Of a DNA stretch of 64,000 nucleotides, positions 48,945-59,700 are shown piece by piece. Each line of letters opens with the position of its first letter. Positions within the stretch are counted from its first letter, which is position 1. This stretch comes from Euryodendron excelsum (lineage: Eukaryota; Streptophyta; Magnoliopsida; Ericales; Pentaphylacaceae): the NCBI GenBank assembly GCA_033060915.1, contig CM065389.1:19151501-19215500 (forward strand). Direction: 5' to 3'. The notes under the pieces are model-generated. The model had not been told where the DNA came from, did not search any database, and was given only the letters and a program-made list of their open reading frames with translations. Made by a program: the position numbers and the translations under genes.

Positions 48945-49643
48945 TCAAAAAGTGTGCCCCATGAACTCTTCTTGTCTTCTAAACCATCTTCTTCCCCAAA
49001 TATAGCAAACGCCCCAAACCTATCCTCATACCCTGAAATGACAGTCATCCACTTGAGCGTTAGCTACAAATCAAACTTACTAGTTAACCTAGACTAGTAA
49101 TTGTCCTCCAGATTAAGCATGTACCCACATATATTTACCCCATAGATTAGGCAAAAATCATGCTTTCTTGAGGTTCATTACACAATATAATCTATAAGTC
49201 TCAATCAAGAACCTAATAAACTAAATTTTTCTCTAGTTTCAGCAGATACTCGTATAAGTTTATTAGAGAAACAAATAACAAACCATTTCTTTCTGGGGGA
49301 TTTCTACATTCTAAGCTTCAATTCCTGAAACAAAATAGCCAGTTAATCATGAAGTTTAGAGGCCACCCGGATAGTGCAACAGATTGAATGTAATATATTT
49401 TAGAACTCAGTAGCATCATCAAAGCCACAATCCAACGAACAACTTACCCGCTACTTCAGGAAAAAACAAAAAAACAACTTAACTGATCAATTTCCTCTAA
49501 CATTAGCTGATACCCAGGTAAATTTAGCAAGGGAAAAAAAATTCAGAGACCATACATTTTTGTTGCTAAATTTGGAGGATCAGAGCAAGGAATGGGAAGA
49601 GAGAGAGAGTCGCAGCTGTAGCAACGGCAGACACGGCGTTCAT

Positions 49644-51846
49644 GTTCAAAGCTAACAAGTTACAAGGCTCTCTAGAGAGAGCGAGAGCGACTGGTGGCAT
49701 AATGGCATTTTAAGCGAGAGCGGAGAAAGAATTATTTTGGAAATTTTTTTTAATACACAAGTAATAAAAATTTTATTTGTTTTCGTCGAAAATATCCAAA
49801 TGTTTTCGTTAATCGAAACGAAAGAAAAACAAAACTATCAAAGTACTTTGAAATATAAAAAAATACTAAAACACAATACTATATATTAAAATAATAAATT
49901 ATATCAATTTGAATTTATAACTTTACATAAATATTATATAATTTTAATTAAAAAATATAAAAAATATATATATATTTTTATATTAATATTTGACACTTCT
50001 ACAATATTTTTAAAATATCTTGAAATATTTTAAAATTATTTGCAAACTATTTCTATTTTTAAGCCAACCAAGATGACTTATTAAAACAAAATTTTGATTC
50101 TTGCTAATAAGAGGTTGGTGTTTGGGGCGATCTCGGCTGACCTCCCATGGCCTGACACATGGCATGTTTCTTCCACATGCTCTCTGCGTTGTAGAGAAGA
50201 ATATCTGTGGGGGGTGCTTTGATATCTTGCCAAGTGCCAACCAGGATGCTGAAGATACCTTTCTCTATCTGCTTTGTGTTTTTTTATTTATTATTATCCT
50301 GCTCTTTTTGCAAAAGAGTGGAGTAGACGTGAGCCATTTATGCAAATTGCTTCTCTCCTACGCCGCCCCTCCTGACGTGACACTTTTGTCTTTCATAACA
50401 ATTAATTTTATACTCGTTCCTCTCCTTTAAAATTACAATTTATTGACCACCCACTTTTTTTTTTTATTTTTTTAATTTTTATTTAATTTTTATTTAGTTT
50501 TATTTTTTTATTAGTTTTTTTTTATTTTTTTAATCAGTTTTATTTATTATTTTTTTAATTTTTTTATTTTAGGTACAGCTCAAAGCGTGCTGAAAGCAAA
50601 ATTTAAAAGTAATATTGATTAGAATTTATATTTTTATATATTTTCGCGTATCTTTTTTTTATGTATTATTACATGTACTTTTCTCTGGACATGATTAAAT
50701 TAATATTGACCTAAGAGACTTTTTATTTAAAAAATAGTATTTATTCGCAAGCTATTAATGTGTTTACTTATTAATTGTTAGTATTTTTATTATTTTCATA
50801 TATATACTTTTTATTTTGATTCATATTTTTATCTTTTTAAAATTTTTACAAATAATGACTTTCAAAATTTACAACTAAAAAATAAACAAAAGATTATAAA
50901 CATATACTAAAAAAAAATTTTTATCCAAAAAGAAAAATAAAAAAAATAAAAAAAAAAAAAAAAATTAATTAAAAAACAAAACTAATAAAAAAATTAAACT
51001 CAAAAAAAAAAAATAAGACGGGAGAGGGGTGGGGGCATAATAGTAAGTGTCAAACGGTTTTGAGATTCCCCCGCGGGGGGGGGGGGGGGGGGTGGTTGGT
51101 CTCGCAATTTATCCATGGTCCGAAGTCCGAACACCTGCGTTTGAATTATGTAAAACAGACAAATCATACAAGTACATGGCCTCTTGTACGATATGTCAGT
51201 TTTATCACTTTTTTTTACCAAACAAAAGTAAATTTTTAAATTTATTTCCCAATTTAAAGATTTGACAAATTTAATTCCAAAATACAGTAAAGGAATGCTC
51301 CATGATCAGGCTTTAGAGTAGAGCGGTACCACAAACCATGCTTTACCAAAAAATCTTGCGACAGCCTGCAAAAAGGCTGCAAATCTTAGTAAAGCGTTGT
51401 TGCGTTCACAACAACGCGGTACTCCTCGCCCCACTCTTCTTCTTCAAGTTGATGACTATTGAGTACCGTAGAACGGAAAAGCTGAGTGGAGTGTTTTACA
51501 GGAGTCTGTATTCCTTAGTTCTGAATGGTTGATTGGCACCATCTCCCAAAACCAAAAAAATAAATTGCTATTGTTGGTCATTTTCTTATTTTTAGTTTTC
51601 AATATTTTAGTTTTTAAAATTTTCTAAAATAAAGCAAGTTGTTTCAGATATTTTTATTTTGAAAATTTTAGAATAGTTTATAAATTTTTTTTTTTTATAG
51701 CAATGAACATATAAAAACATTCACTTTTTTGTGTTCATCTTTGTTTTCAAAATTATTGCCTTTCTTCTTACCAACCTATCCACCTATGTTTTCTATGCTT
51801 GTTTATAAATCATATATTAAAATACTCATTATCTTAATTAAAACTA
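49644..51846. other. AT-rich spacer right of the CAO pseudogene
   Basis: No gene is supported. A T-rich tract (50,450-50,575) and an A-rich tract (50,925-51,015) face each other with related flanks (cgtgacactttt at 50,375; agtaagtgtcaaac at 51,042). This suggests a decayed foldback element of about 700 bases. An 18-base G run lies at 51,075-51,092. The ORF at 50,101-50,430 (+) is unrecognised and probably chance. Confidence 0.5.
51075..51092 (+). repeat. 18-base G homopolymer
   Basis: An uninterrupted G run next to ccgc. It is prone to length error in sequencing and assembly. Confidence 0.9.
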
Positions 51847-52412
51847 TGTGACAAAAGCATACGGTCTGACCCATGTGATTAGGCCCAAACCACGTTAGTT
51901 AAAATTGGACTGTTTGGTAGCTCAAATTCAGCATTGAACCAACCACGGCCCAAATTGCCGACCTTGTGGAAACCTTGGCCCAAACCGCAAGCGGGGAGCC
52001 CAAAATCGTTAGCGGTCTCAGAGTATTAAATGCGGAAGCGACGTCGACCTTGACATCCGATCAGCCGGATTCTTCAGCGATGGTGAGTCAGGCCCTGCAT
52101 GCGGTCAGGCGACATCAATGATGATGCCTACACAACAGGCCACGATGGCCTGCTGGTAGGCCCAAACCAAAGACACTCTGTCGATCATACTATAAATATC
52201 CAAACCATGGAGAGTCAGGTATGGACAGTTAACTCAAAGTATACACAACTTTATTCATTATAGACTCGATTAAGCTTGCTAACTTAATCATCGGAGTGTG
52301 ATTGACCCGATAAGGGTCGACCCATTCTAATCTCCTTTTCTTGCAGTGAGTTTGGGCTCATCCACGCGGGCTTGAGTGTTCGACCCAGCCTTTCTGGAAA
52401 ATCTCATTTACA
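51847..52412 (+). mobile_element. 5' LTR of Ty3/gypsy element E4 (start approximate)
   Basis: A short LTR of about 0.57 kb ending catttaca at 52,412, directly before a primer-binding site. A TATA box (tataaata) is at 52,191. The left end is set at the tgtgaca near 51,847 as the best TG candidate. The 3' LTR is outside the window, so the start cannot be confirmed. Confidence 0.55.
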
Positions 52413-52413
52413 A

Positions 52414-52431
52414 TTAGCACCGTATCTAGGA
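52414..52431 (+). promoter_or_regulatory. Primer-binding site of E4
   Basis: ttagcaccgtatctagga follows the LTR end by one base. It resembles the common plant gypsy site TTGGCGCCGTCTGTGGGA with mutations, several of them transitions. Confidence 0.6.
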
Positions 52432-52446
52432 AGGCTTACCAAAACC

Positions 52447-54060
52447 ATGAGTCTAAACGACCGAAGGGGAAGAGGAGAGAACCACTATGGGAGAGGTAGC
52501 AAAGCCTCCTCCAGCAGAGATCAAACTAACTAGGCACACTGCCAATCTACCCCAGTAGATCGACACCGAGGAAGGACACTAAGGTCGGAAATACGAACCC
52601 CTGCTGAAAGCCACTAGGAAGCACTAGACGAACTGCAGAGGAATACAAACTATGTCAGGGACAGAAACTTCCGCAGACACCACCACCGGGACCTTGCCCC
52701 ATTGTCCTCCAGCAGGTGAGTACCAAGCGAAGACACACTCCATGTGGCGGAAAGAGAAATTCGACCGCGCAGCGAAGAGATTGCCTACCTCTCCTCCTGA
52801 GTTCGGGTCATGAAGGAGGCAATCTCTGGAAGAGATGGGCGTGGGAGAGAAAGGTCCCCTAACCACAAAAGGATTCCTGGTAGTAGGAACAATCTGGCAC
52901 TGTGAGTAAAAGGTAGTTACGTCTCTAGTATCGAACGTTGTGATAATGGGCGAAAAGATAGGCGGAGGGGAAGGAGTGAGATCTCGCCAAATGACGAGCA
53001 GGTGGGGGGGAGATCGGCAGAAGAGAGACTGGGATAAATGGTACAACGAAAAACAGGAAGATAGAAAATAGCAATCTAAGGAACGCATGGCCCGTGACCT
53101 AGTCAAGAGGGCCTTGGACCAAATCACATCTTCACCATTCACAGAGGCGATTGAGTCCCACCCAATCCCTTGAAAGTTCACCCCACCGAAGTTCACTCTT
53201 TATGACAGAAAGGCCGACCCAGTTAACCATGTTCGGCATTACAGGCAGCTAATGGTGGTATGGTGTGGTGACCAAATATTGATGTGCCGAATTTTCCCTT
53301 CCAGTCTGTGGGACGTGGCCCTACGATGGTTCAACAAGTTGTCATCTAAATTCGTGTCAAACTGGAGGCAACTTACCGAGCTGTTCACTGCCCGATTCAT
53401 AGCTAACAGCCTACAGCCAAAGGAGGTTGATTTTTTACTGTCCCTGCGAAAAGAAGAAGGGGAAGGACTGCGTGCATACATTCAGCGCTATTGGGAGGCT
53501 TACAACGAATTGATGAGTGCAGCGAGCAACTAGCGGTGACTCAATTTAAAATCGGCCTTCCGAGGGAGCACCGATTGCGATAGTCCTTGATGAAGAAACC
53601 GGCCCTCACCATACAGGAGTTGATGCTGAGAATTGAGCGCTATGCGCGATTGGATGAAGATATGCCCCAGCCCAATTCGGTGAAGGTCGGCGCTGTTGCC
53701 GAAAAGGCAAACAAGAAGGATGCCAAGAAACCCCGGTTAGAGGATAACAACCGGGATAAAATGGGGAATGAGGGGGTCTACACAGTCTTTAGGGACCCCA
53801 TCTACAAAATTTTGCCCCAGATCCGTGACGAGCCATTTTTCAAATGGCCACCAAAGTTAGGAGGAGACCTAGAGACCCGAGATTAGAAGAGATTCTGTTC
53901 TTACCACCGGGAGAAGGGGCACAAAACGGAGCAATATCAGCATCTCAAGACCCATTTGGACGACCTGGCCAAGGCTGGCCACCTCGACCAATTCATTGAT
54001 CGAGACAAAACGAAGAACGAAGCCGAGCAACCGTGGGTGGGGGACACAGCCTAGAAGGAA
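52447..54060 (+). pseudogene. gag: Gag of E4 (broken)
   Basis: The likely start is ATG at 52,447; a TAG at 52,531 ends the frame early. The capsid domain is clear at 53,185-53,530 (core PKFTLYDRKADPVNHVRHYR and LRWFNKLSSKF). A frame of 99 codons follows to 53,886, where a TAG sits just before the zinc-knuckle-like CSYHREKGHKTEQ, whose last Cys is Tyr. Gag would package the element RNA. At least four stops or shifts make it dead. The capsid wording fits the plant Tat lineage. Confidence 0.8.
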
Positions 54061-54204
54061 ATAGAAGTGAGACCGGTCCGAGTAATCAATGTGTTGCACG
54101 GTTCGGCTGAATCAGGAACCGTCGACCCACATAGATACCGGGCCGAGATACAGAAAGTTGCACACTTAAGAGAAGTGATGCAGATATAACCACCAAGCAA
54201 GAAA

Positions 54205-54561
54205 TTGAAGGTCGGAGAATGCCATTCTTCCATTACCTTCACCGATGAAGATCTCATGGGGGTGCAGATCCCGCACAACGACGCCCTGGTTGTAACATTG
54301 AGACTAGCGGATTGTGACATAAAAAGATTGCTTACTAACCAAGGAAGTTCATCCAAAGTCATGTACTATAACTTGTTCAAAAAACTGGAGCTCAAGAAGT
54401 CCAACCTCCAGCCATCACTCAACCCACTAGTCGGATTCAGCTCAAATCTAGTTTGGCCCATGGGGAAGGTAACGGTTTTAGTAACTGCTAGAGGAATTAA
54501 GTTACAAATAGAATTTCTAGTAGTCAACGTGCCCTCCCCTTACAATGCCATTATCTGGTGA
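54205..54561 (+). pseudogene. Aspartic protease of E4 (catalytic Asp changed)
   Basis: This holds the retropepsin region with the phrase RLLTNQGSSSKVMYYNLFKK. The plant consensus has Asp before Gln-Gly-Ser-Ser; here codon 54,337-54,339 is AAC (Asn), which fits a G-to-A change. The domain continues to the hydrophobic strand FLVVNVPSPYNAI and stops with TGA after 54,558. The protease would cut the Gag-Pol precursor; this copy could not. Confidence 0.75.
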
Positions 54562-54852
54562 ACTTGGTTACACCTCATGAAGGCCATTCCTTCGTCCTAC
54601 CATCAACTGATCAGATTTCCAATCTTTGGTGGAGTGGGGGAAATAAGAGGAGACCAAGTGGCTGCCAGATAGTGTTTCCTAATAGTATGCACAACCAAAA
54701 CAAAGGCTGAAAATGTGCAGATGATGGAGTTGCATGAAGACACCCCCACTATTGATGACGTAGGGCAAACACCTGAGAACAAAGCCGTAGAAGACCTGAA
54801 GAAGATATATATTGACTAGAAGGATGATAAGTACTTCATCATCGACACCTCT

Positions 54853-55635
54853 TTGTCTAAAACAGAGGAGCATTCTTTGATCGAATTACTGACAAGTTAT
54901 CTGGAAGTGTTCGCCTGGACCCCTTACGATATGCCGGGAATTGGTGCCAGTGTTGCTTGCCATCGGCTAAATGTCAACCCGAAATGCCGACCTGTGGTGC
55001 AAAAAGGGAGAAAGGTGGCCACCCAGCATGTGGACGCCGTTATTGAAGAGACAAAGAAGCTTTTGGACGCTGGGACGATTCGGGAAATCAACTACCCGAG
55101 CTGGCTTTCAAACACAGTGGTATTAAAAAAGAAGGACGGCAAGTGGAAGGTCTGCGTGGACTTCACTGATCTCAATAAAGCATGCCCGAAGGACTCGTTC
55201 CTCTTTCCTAAAATCGACCAGCTCGTGGATGCAATAGCTGGCTATGGGAGGATGAGTTTCTTGGATGCTTATCGAGGATACCACCAGATTTTCCTCCACC
55301 CTGACAATCAAGAGAAGACGACCTTCATCACTCCAAGGGGTATCTTTTACTACAAGGTTATGCACTTTGGTCTGAAGAACGCCGGGGCCACTTACCAGCG
55401 GTTGGTCACCAAGATGTTCAAAACGCAGCTTAGCAGTACTGTGGAGGTTTACATCAACGATATGGTGGTGAAAAGCAAACTCAACACCTCTCACGAAGAG
55501 GATCTAAAAGAAGTACTCCGCATCCTAAAAGAATACAAAATGAGGCTTAATGCTTCAAAATGCGTATTCGGAGTTAGCTGGGGCAAATTTCTAGGGTTCT
55601 TGGTTACACATTGGGGCATTGAAGTAGATCTATGA
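54853..55635 (+). pseudogene. pol: Reverse transcriptase of E4 (catalytic Asp changed)
   Basis: A 260-codon open stretch with the RT core: [20 protein letters not shown] near residue 93, then [10 protein letters not shown] and [14 protein letters not shown]. The active site reads [10 protein letters not shown] (residues about 199-208), where the family has Tyr-Val-Asp-Asp. The first Asp is Asn (AAC at 55,456-55,458), so the enzyme is dead even though the frame is open. The frame ends at TGA 55,633 with another TAG soon after. RT copies the element RNA into DNA. Order and sequence fit the Tat branch of Ty3/gypsy. Confidence 0.88.
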
Positions 55636-56333
55636 TAGATCAGTGCAATCAAAGGCGTTCAGGCCCTGAAGAATGCCAAAGAGGTACAGAAGCTAACTGG
55701 AATGGCCGACGCACTCAACAGATTCATCAACCGATCATCGGACAGGTGCCGACCATTCTTTTAACTTCTCAAAAAACGAGAACAGTTCAAATGGACCCCA
55801 GAATGTGACTTAGCCCTCAGTGATCTGAAGAAATACTTAACCCAACCACCCCTACTTTCCATCCCCATCCAACACGAGGAGCTTTTCCTTTACCTCGCGG
55901 TGTTAGAGCATGCCATTAGCGCCATCCTACTCAAGCAACACGATAGGTAGCAGTTGCTTGTCTACTATGTCAACAAGACACTTCTTGGAGCAGAGAGCAG
56001 ATATTTACCCCTCGAAAAATTGGCACTCGCATTGGTAGTAGCATCCCGCAAATTGGTGCACTACTTCCGAGCTCACACCATTAACGTCCTAACGGACCAC
56101 CAACTCAAACCTCTTCTCAGAAAGGCCGACTTCTCTGGAAGATTGGCAAAATGGGCCGTGGAATTAGGGGAGTTTGATATCAAGTTTCAACCCAAATCGA
56201 CCGTGAAAGGGCAGGTCCTTGTGGATTTTGTCGCTGAGTTCTCCATTGAGCTACCAACAGAGGCCGAGCAAACCCCAGTACCTACCCAACCATATGACGA
56301 GCTACCCTTGGATCTTTGGAAAAAAATGATCAT
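55636..56333 (+). pseudogene. RNase H of E4
   Basis: It follows RT through a connection region with stops (55,636-55,950). The phrase LLVYYVNKTLLGAESRYLPL and, about 40 residues on, NVLTDHQLKPLL mark the gypsy RNase H. It ends with KGQVLVDFVAEFS, the usual link to the second RNase H. Stops at about 55,760 and 55,948 break it. RNase H degrades the RNA strand during reverse transcription. Confidence 0.8.
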
Positions 56334-56759
56334 TGGCAACTCTATGTTGATGGAGCCTCCAATGACTAGGGGGCAGGATCAGGCATAGTACTCATTACGC
56401 TAAACGGTCTGACCATCGAACAGGCTATCAAGCTCGAGTTCGCTGCCTCTAATAATAAGTTTGAATACGAGGCCTTGCTCGTCGAAATACATTGAGCCAT
56501 TGAACTCAGAATTCCCGAGATCACCATTTATTCGGACTCCCTACTGGTTGTCAACCAAATCACAGGAGAATATGCAGCAAAGAACGATAGAATGACGCAG
56601 TACCTAGCTAAGGCCAAGGAACTGCTCGGCAAATTTAACAGTTATAAGCTTCGACAGGTCAGCTGGGACAATAACTCACATGCAGATGCTCTAGCAACAT
56701 TAGCAACGACCCTAAAGTTGGGGTCTAAAAGGACGATCAACGTGAAAACTTTGGCCAGG
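56334..56759 (+). pseudogene. Second (archaeal-type) RNase H of E4, cut by L6
   Basis: The frame from Trp at 56,334 reads WQLYVDGASND, then TAG at 56,367 and TGA at 56,493. It goes on through ITIYSDSLLVVNQI and SWDNNSHADALATLAT. A second RNase H after the first is diagnostic of the Tat lineage. The frame is severed at 56,759, where the giant LTR L6 begins; integrase and the 3' LTR should lie beyond E3, outside the window. The left target-duplication copy should be ccagg (56,755-56,759). Confidence 0.82.
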
Positions 56760-59700
56760 TGTCGCACCCAGATTTTTCGCACTCGAGGAATACACACACA
56801 AGCAGGAAAAATACTGTACTCTCTCGTTAGAACTCACCCTCCTAGAAGAATGAGTGCGACTAGGTTTGAATAAAGGGCTTTTGGAAAACATTTGGAGTCG
56901 CCACTTAACTTGATTAAGGTGAGTTAGGTCACCTAAAAACTAAGCATAATCCGAAGACTAAACTTAGGGTTTTTGAAAACGATTTTGAAAATATTCCTCA
57001 AGAGAGGGTTTTTAGAAAAACAGGTTATTTGGCAACCTTTGGAAAACATTTAAGCCCTTTTTGAAAATAACTCCGTTTTTTGTCTTTAAAAACAGTGATT
57101 CTAAGTTTAGAGGTTGGTTACGTGTAGGGAAGACGCACTAAGCCATCACCCTACCCCGCCCCTTGCGGTACCTACATATCCATTTACCCTAAATTCACCT
57201 ATGAGAGTCTTCAACTAACAAATGTTTAATCATATTTACTTTAGAAAAGAATTTTGAAAAGAAATTGACATGATGTATGATATGCAAGTGCAAGAAGAAG
57301 ATTTGATTTGAAAATAGACTTTGAAAAGAAATTGATTTGATTTTAGAATAGATTTGAAAGTGGAAAGTTTTAGAATTTGAGAATTGAGATTTAAAAATAG
57401 ATTTTTGGAATTGGAAATTAGAAATAGAACATAGAATTGGAAATTGGAAAGCAGTTATGGAATTGGAGATTTGAAAAAAGGTTGTGGAAATAGAAGTTTG
57501 AAAAAGGTTGTGACCGCACCCATGAGGGTTGCCTACGTATCCTTTTCGAGGAATCAAGTCAGTCGTAGTTCGGACAAGAGTCCGATAGAAGATAGAAGGT
57601 TGGATTGGAAGAAAGAGATTTTGATTAGAAAAAGAATTTGACTTGAACTTAGAATAGAAGATTGGAAATTGGAATTTAGAATTTTGGAGTTGAAAAGATT
57701 GGACTTTGATTTGGAAAGATAAAACTTGGAAAAACCTAAACTTAGGAAAGATAGGTTTTAGGAAAGACTTGAGATTTAAGAAATCTTTGACTCGACTTGG
57801 AAGAAATTTAGAAAAGATTTGACTCGAATGTTGAACTTGGAATATTTAGGAAAAGAATGGATTTAGAAAGGTTTCGAAATAGGAAAGGTTCGAATTAGGA
57901 AAGTGTCATTTTAGGAAAGTTTTGGTTTAGAAAAGTTTTGACTTAGGAAAGTTTCAGCTTATGAAAGTTTTGGATTAAGAAAGTTTCAACTTAGGAAAGT
58001 TTTGAATTAAGAAAGTTTTCGTCTTAAGAAAGTTTTGAAATTGTAAGGTTTTGAATTTGGAATGTTTTGAAATAGGGAAGTTTTGAAAGTATGAAAGTTT
58101 TGAGTTTAGAAAGTTTTAGCTTTTGAAAGATTTGAAGTTTAGGAAAGTTTAGAATTTAGAAAATGTTTGAAAGTTTGAGTTTTAGAAAACACTTGAAGTT
58201 AGGAAAGGTTTAAGTTTAAGAAAGATTTAGATTTGGAAAGTTGAGATTTAGAAAGGTATGGAATTAGGAAAGGGTTGAATTAGGAAAGAGGTGGAAGTTG
58301 AGTTTTAAAATTTAGAAAATATTTTTATATTCAAGTTTTGAAAACTTAAGATTTAGGAAAGTAGAAGATTAGGAAGGATTTGAATTAAGAAATATTTGGA
58401 TTTTGTTTCTAAGAAGAAGTGGTTTTGATTTTGTTTCCAAAAACGGAGGATAGGATCTAGTTTCCTAAATGGGGAGATTGGATTTGGTTTCCTAAAGGGA
58501 AGATTGAATTTGGCATGAATTTGGAAAGAGAAGTTTTAGAAACTCTAAATTTGGAGGACTATAGTTTTGACGTAGAAAATAGGTTTTGGAAATATATGTA
58601 GTTTTGATATAGAAAACAAGAGGTTTTAGAAACCTAGGTTTTAAGGCAAGATTGAAAATCATATTTTTGGGAAGGAAAATTAGGGTTTCCTAATTGTTGG
58701 CTTTAAGGCTTAACTTAGACTCTAAGAAAAGGGATTTTTGGAAAGTGAGTTTTTTGGAAAGGAGGTTTTGGGAAGGAAATCGTAGGGAGGAATTTCTAGA
58801 AGGTGAGTTTTGAAAAGAGAGTTTTTGGAAAGATTTTTAAAAAGAGATTGTTGGAAAGAGTTTTTAGGAAAGAGATTTGGGGAGCATTTTTAGAAAATGG
58901 ATTTTGAGGAGAGTGTTTTGGAAAGGACTTTAAAAAGGAGTGTTGAAAAATAGATTTTTGGAGGAAGCTTTTAGGAAACAATTTTTGAAAGAAGAGCTTT
59001 TAGAAAGCATGTTGAAAAAGAGGGTTTTACAAAGAGAGACTTTTGAAAACAGAGTTTTTTGGAAAGTATAAAAACGTCCCATTTTCCTAAAGCGAATGTA
59101 ACCATAGGAAGTTTAGAATCACTTTAAGAAAGTGGTTTTGAAAACAACAAGGAGTTGAAAATATAGATCATATCAGTCACTTTAAATGTAAGACTTTCCT
59201 AAAGCAATCCTAGCCATGGAAAGGCTAGAATTACCCTATGATTGTGATTTTGAAAACAAGTTTTGAAAAAGGAGATTTTGATGCAATTTTGACAACAAAT
59301 TTAATGTAAGCTTTGAAAACGAGTTTGAAAATGATTTTTGGAAGAATGCAAGATAAAGATATGCACAATATCGATTGGGATCGTGAACATACAAGGTTAA
59401 TGCTTCACCACATAATTAAGGGGGCCGAACCCACGTGGTCTCCGGTTAGACTAAAAGAAAGCTCCCGAAACGGTGACCCTTCAATAGCCTAATCCTACAC
59501 ATGGATCAGGAGTCCCCTTGTTTCAAGCATGCAAAGAAAGAGGGGGGGGGGGGAAGAAGATGGGGGATTAAAATAGAAGAAAACTCAAGTGGGTTAGGAG
59601 AGAGAAGAGAGAGGGGGAAGTGTAGAAACTTAAAGAGAAAGCCTACCTTTTCTTGTTTATTTCACTTTGCTTTGTGTGCCTTGCTTTTTTGCTTTTTCTT

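Larger units (their letters stand above)
45356..49643 (-). pseudogene. CAO: Chlorophyllide a oxygenase (CAO), unprocessed pseudogene
   Basis: Nine exons read leftward: 49,643-49,551 (transit-peptide start MNAVSAVATAATLSL), 49,032-48,259, 48,120-48,017, 47,815-47,537, 47,417-47,270, 47,126-46,940, 46,810-46,700, 46,183-45,890 and 45,526-45,356. CAO is the plastid Rieske oxygenase that makes chlorophyll b. Visible motifs: regulatory-domain SEARVATALDKLAYMEALV, Rieske CAH and CPYH (47,417-47,270), iron-site [13 protein letters not shown] (46,810-46,700) and C-terminal NEDLRLVVGQQD. Lesions: an indel in a CT run in exon 1; a 538-base MITE, a ~7-base deletion and another shift in exon 2; loss at the HGW codons and +4 bases in exon 6; -2 in exon 7; TAG at 45,985 and TAA at 45,967 plus a 1-base loss in exon 8. 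Introns remain, so it came from DNA duplication, not retroposition. A working copy should exist elsewhere. Confidence 0.9.

Noticed and set aside
45356..49643. Reading the CAO locus as a working gene with unusual introns
   Set aside because: Stops at 45,985 and 45,967 and frameshifts in exons 2, 6, 7 and 8 fall inside conserved coding text, where no intron could fit.
50101..50430. 109-codon ORF as a host gene
   Set aside because: It has no domain and its C-terminal part is a chance hydrophobic run from T-rich DNA.
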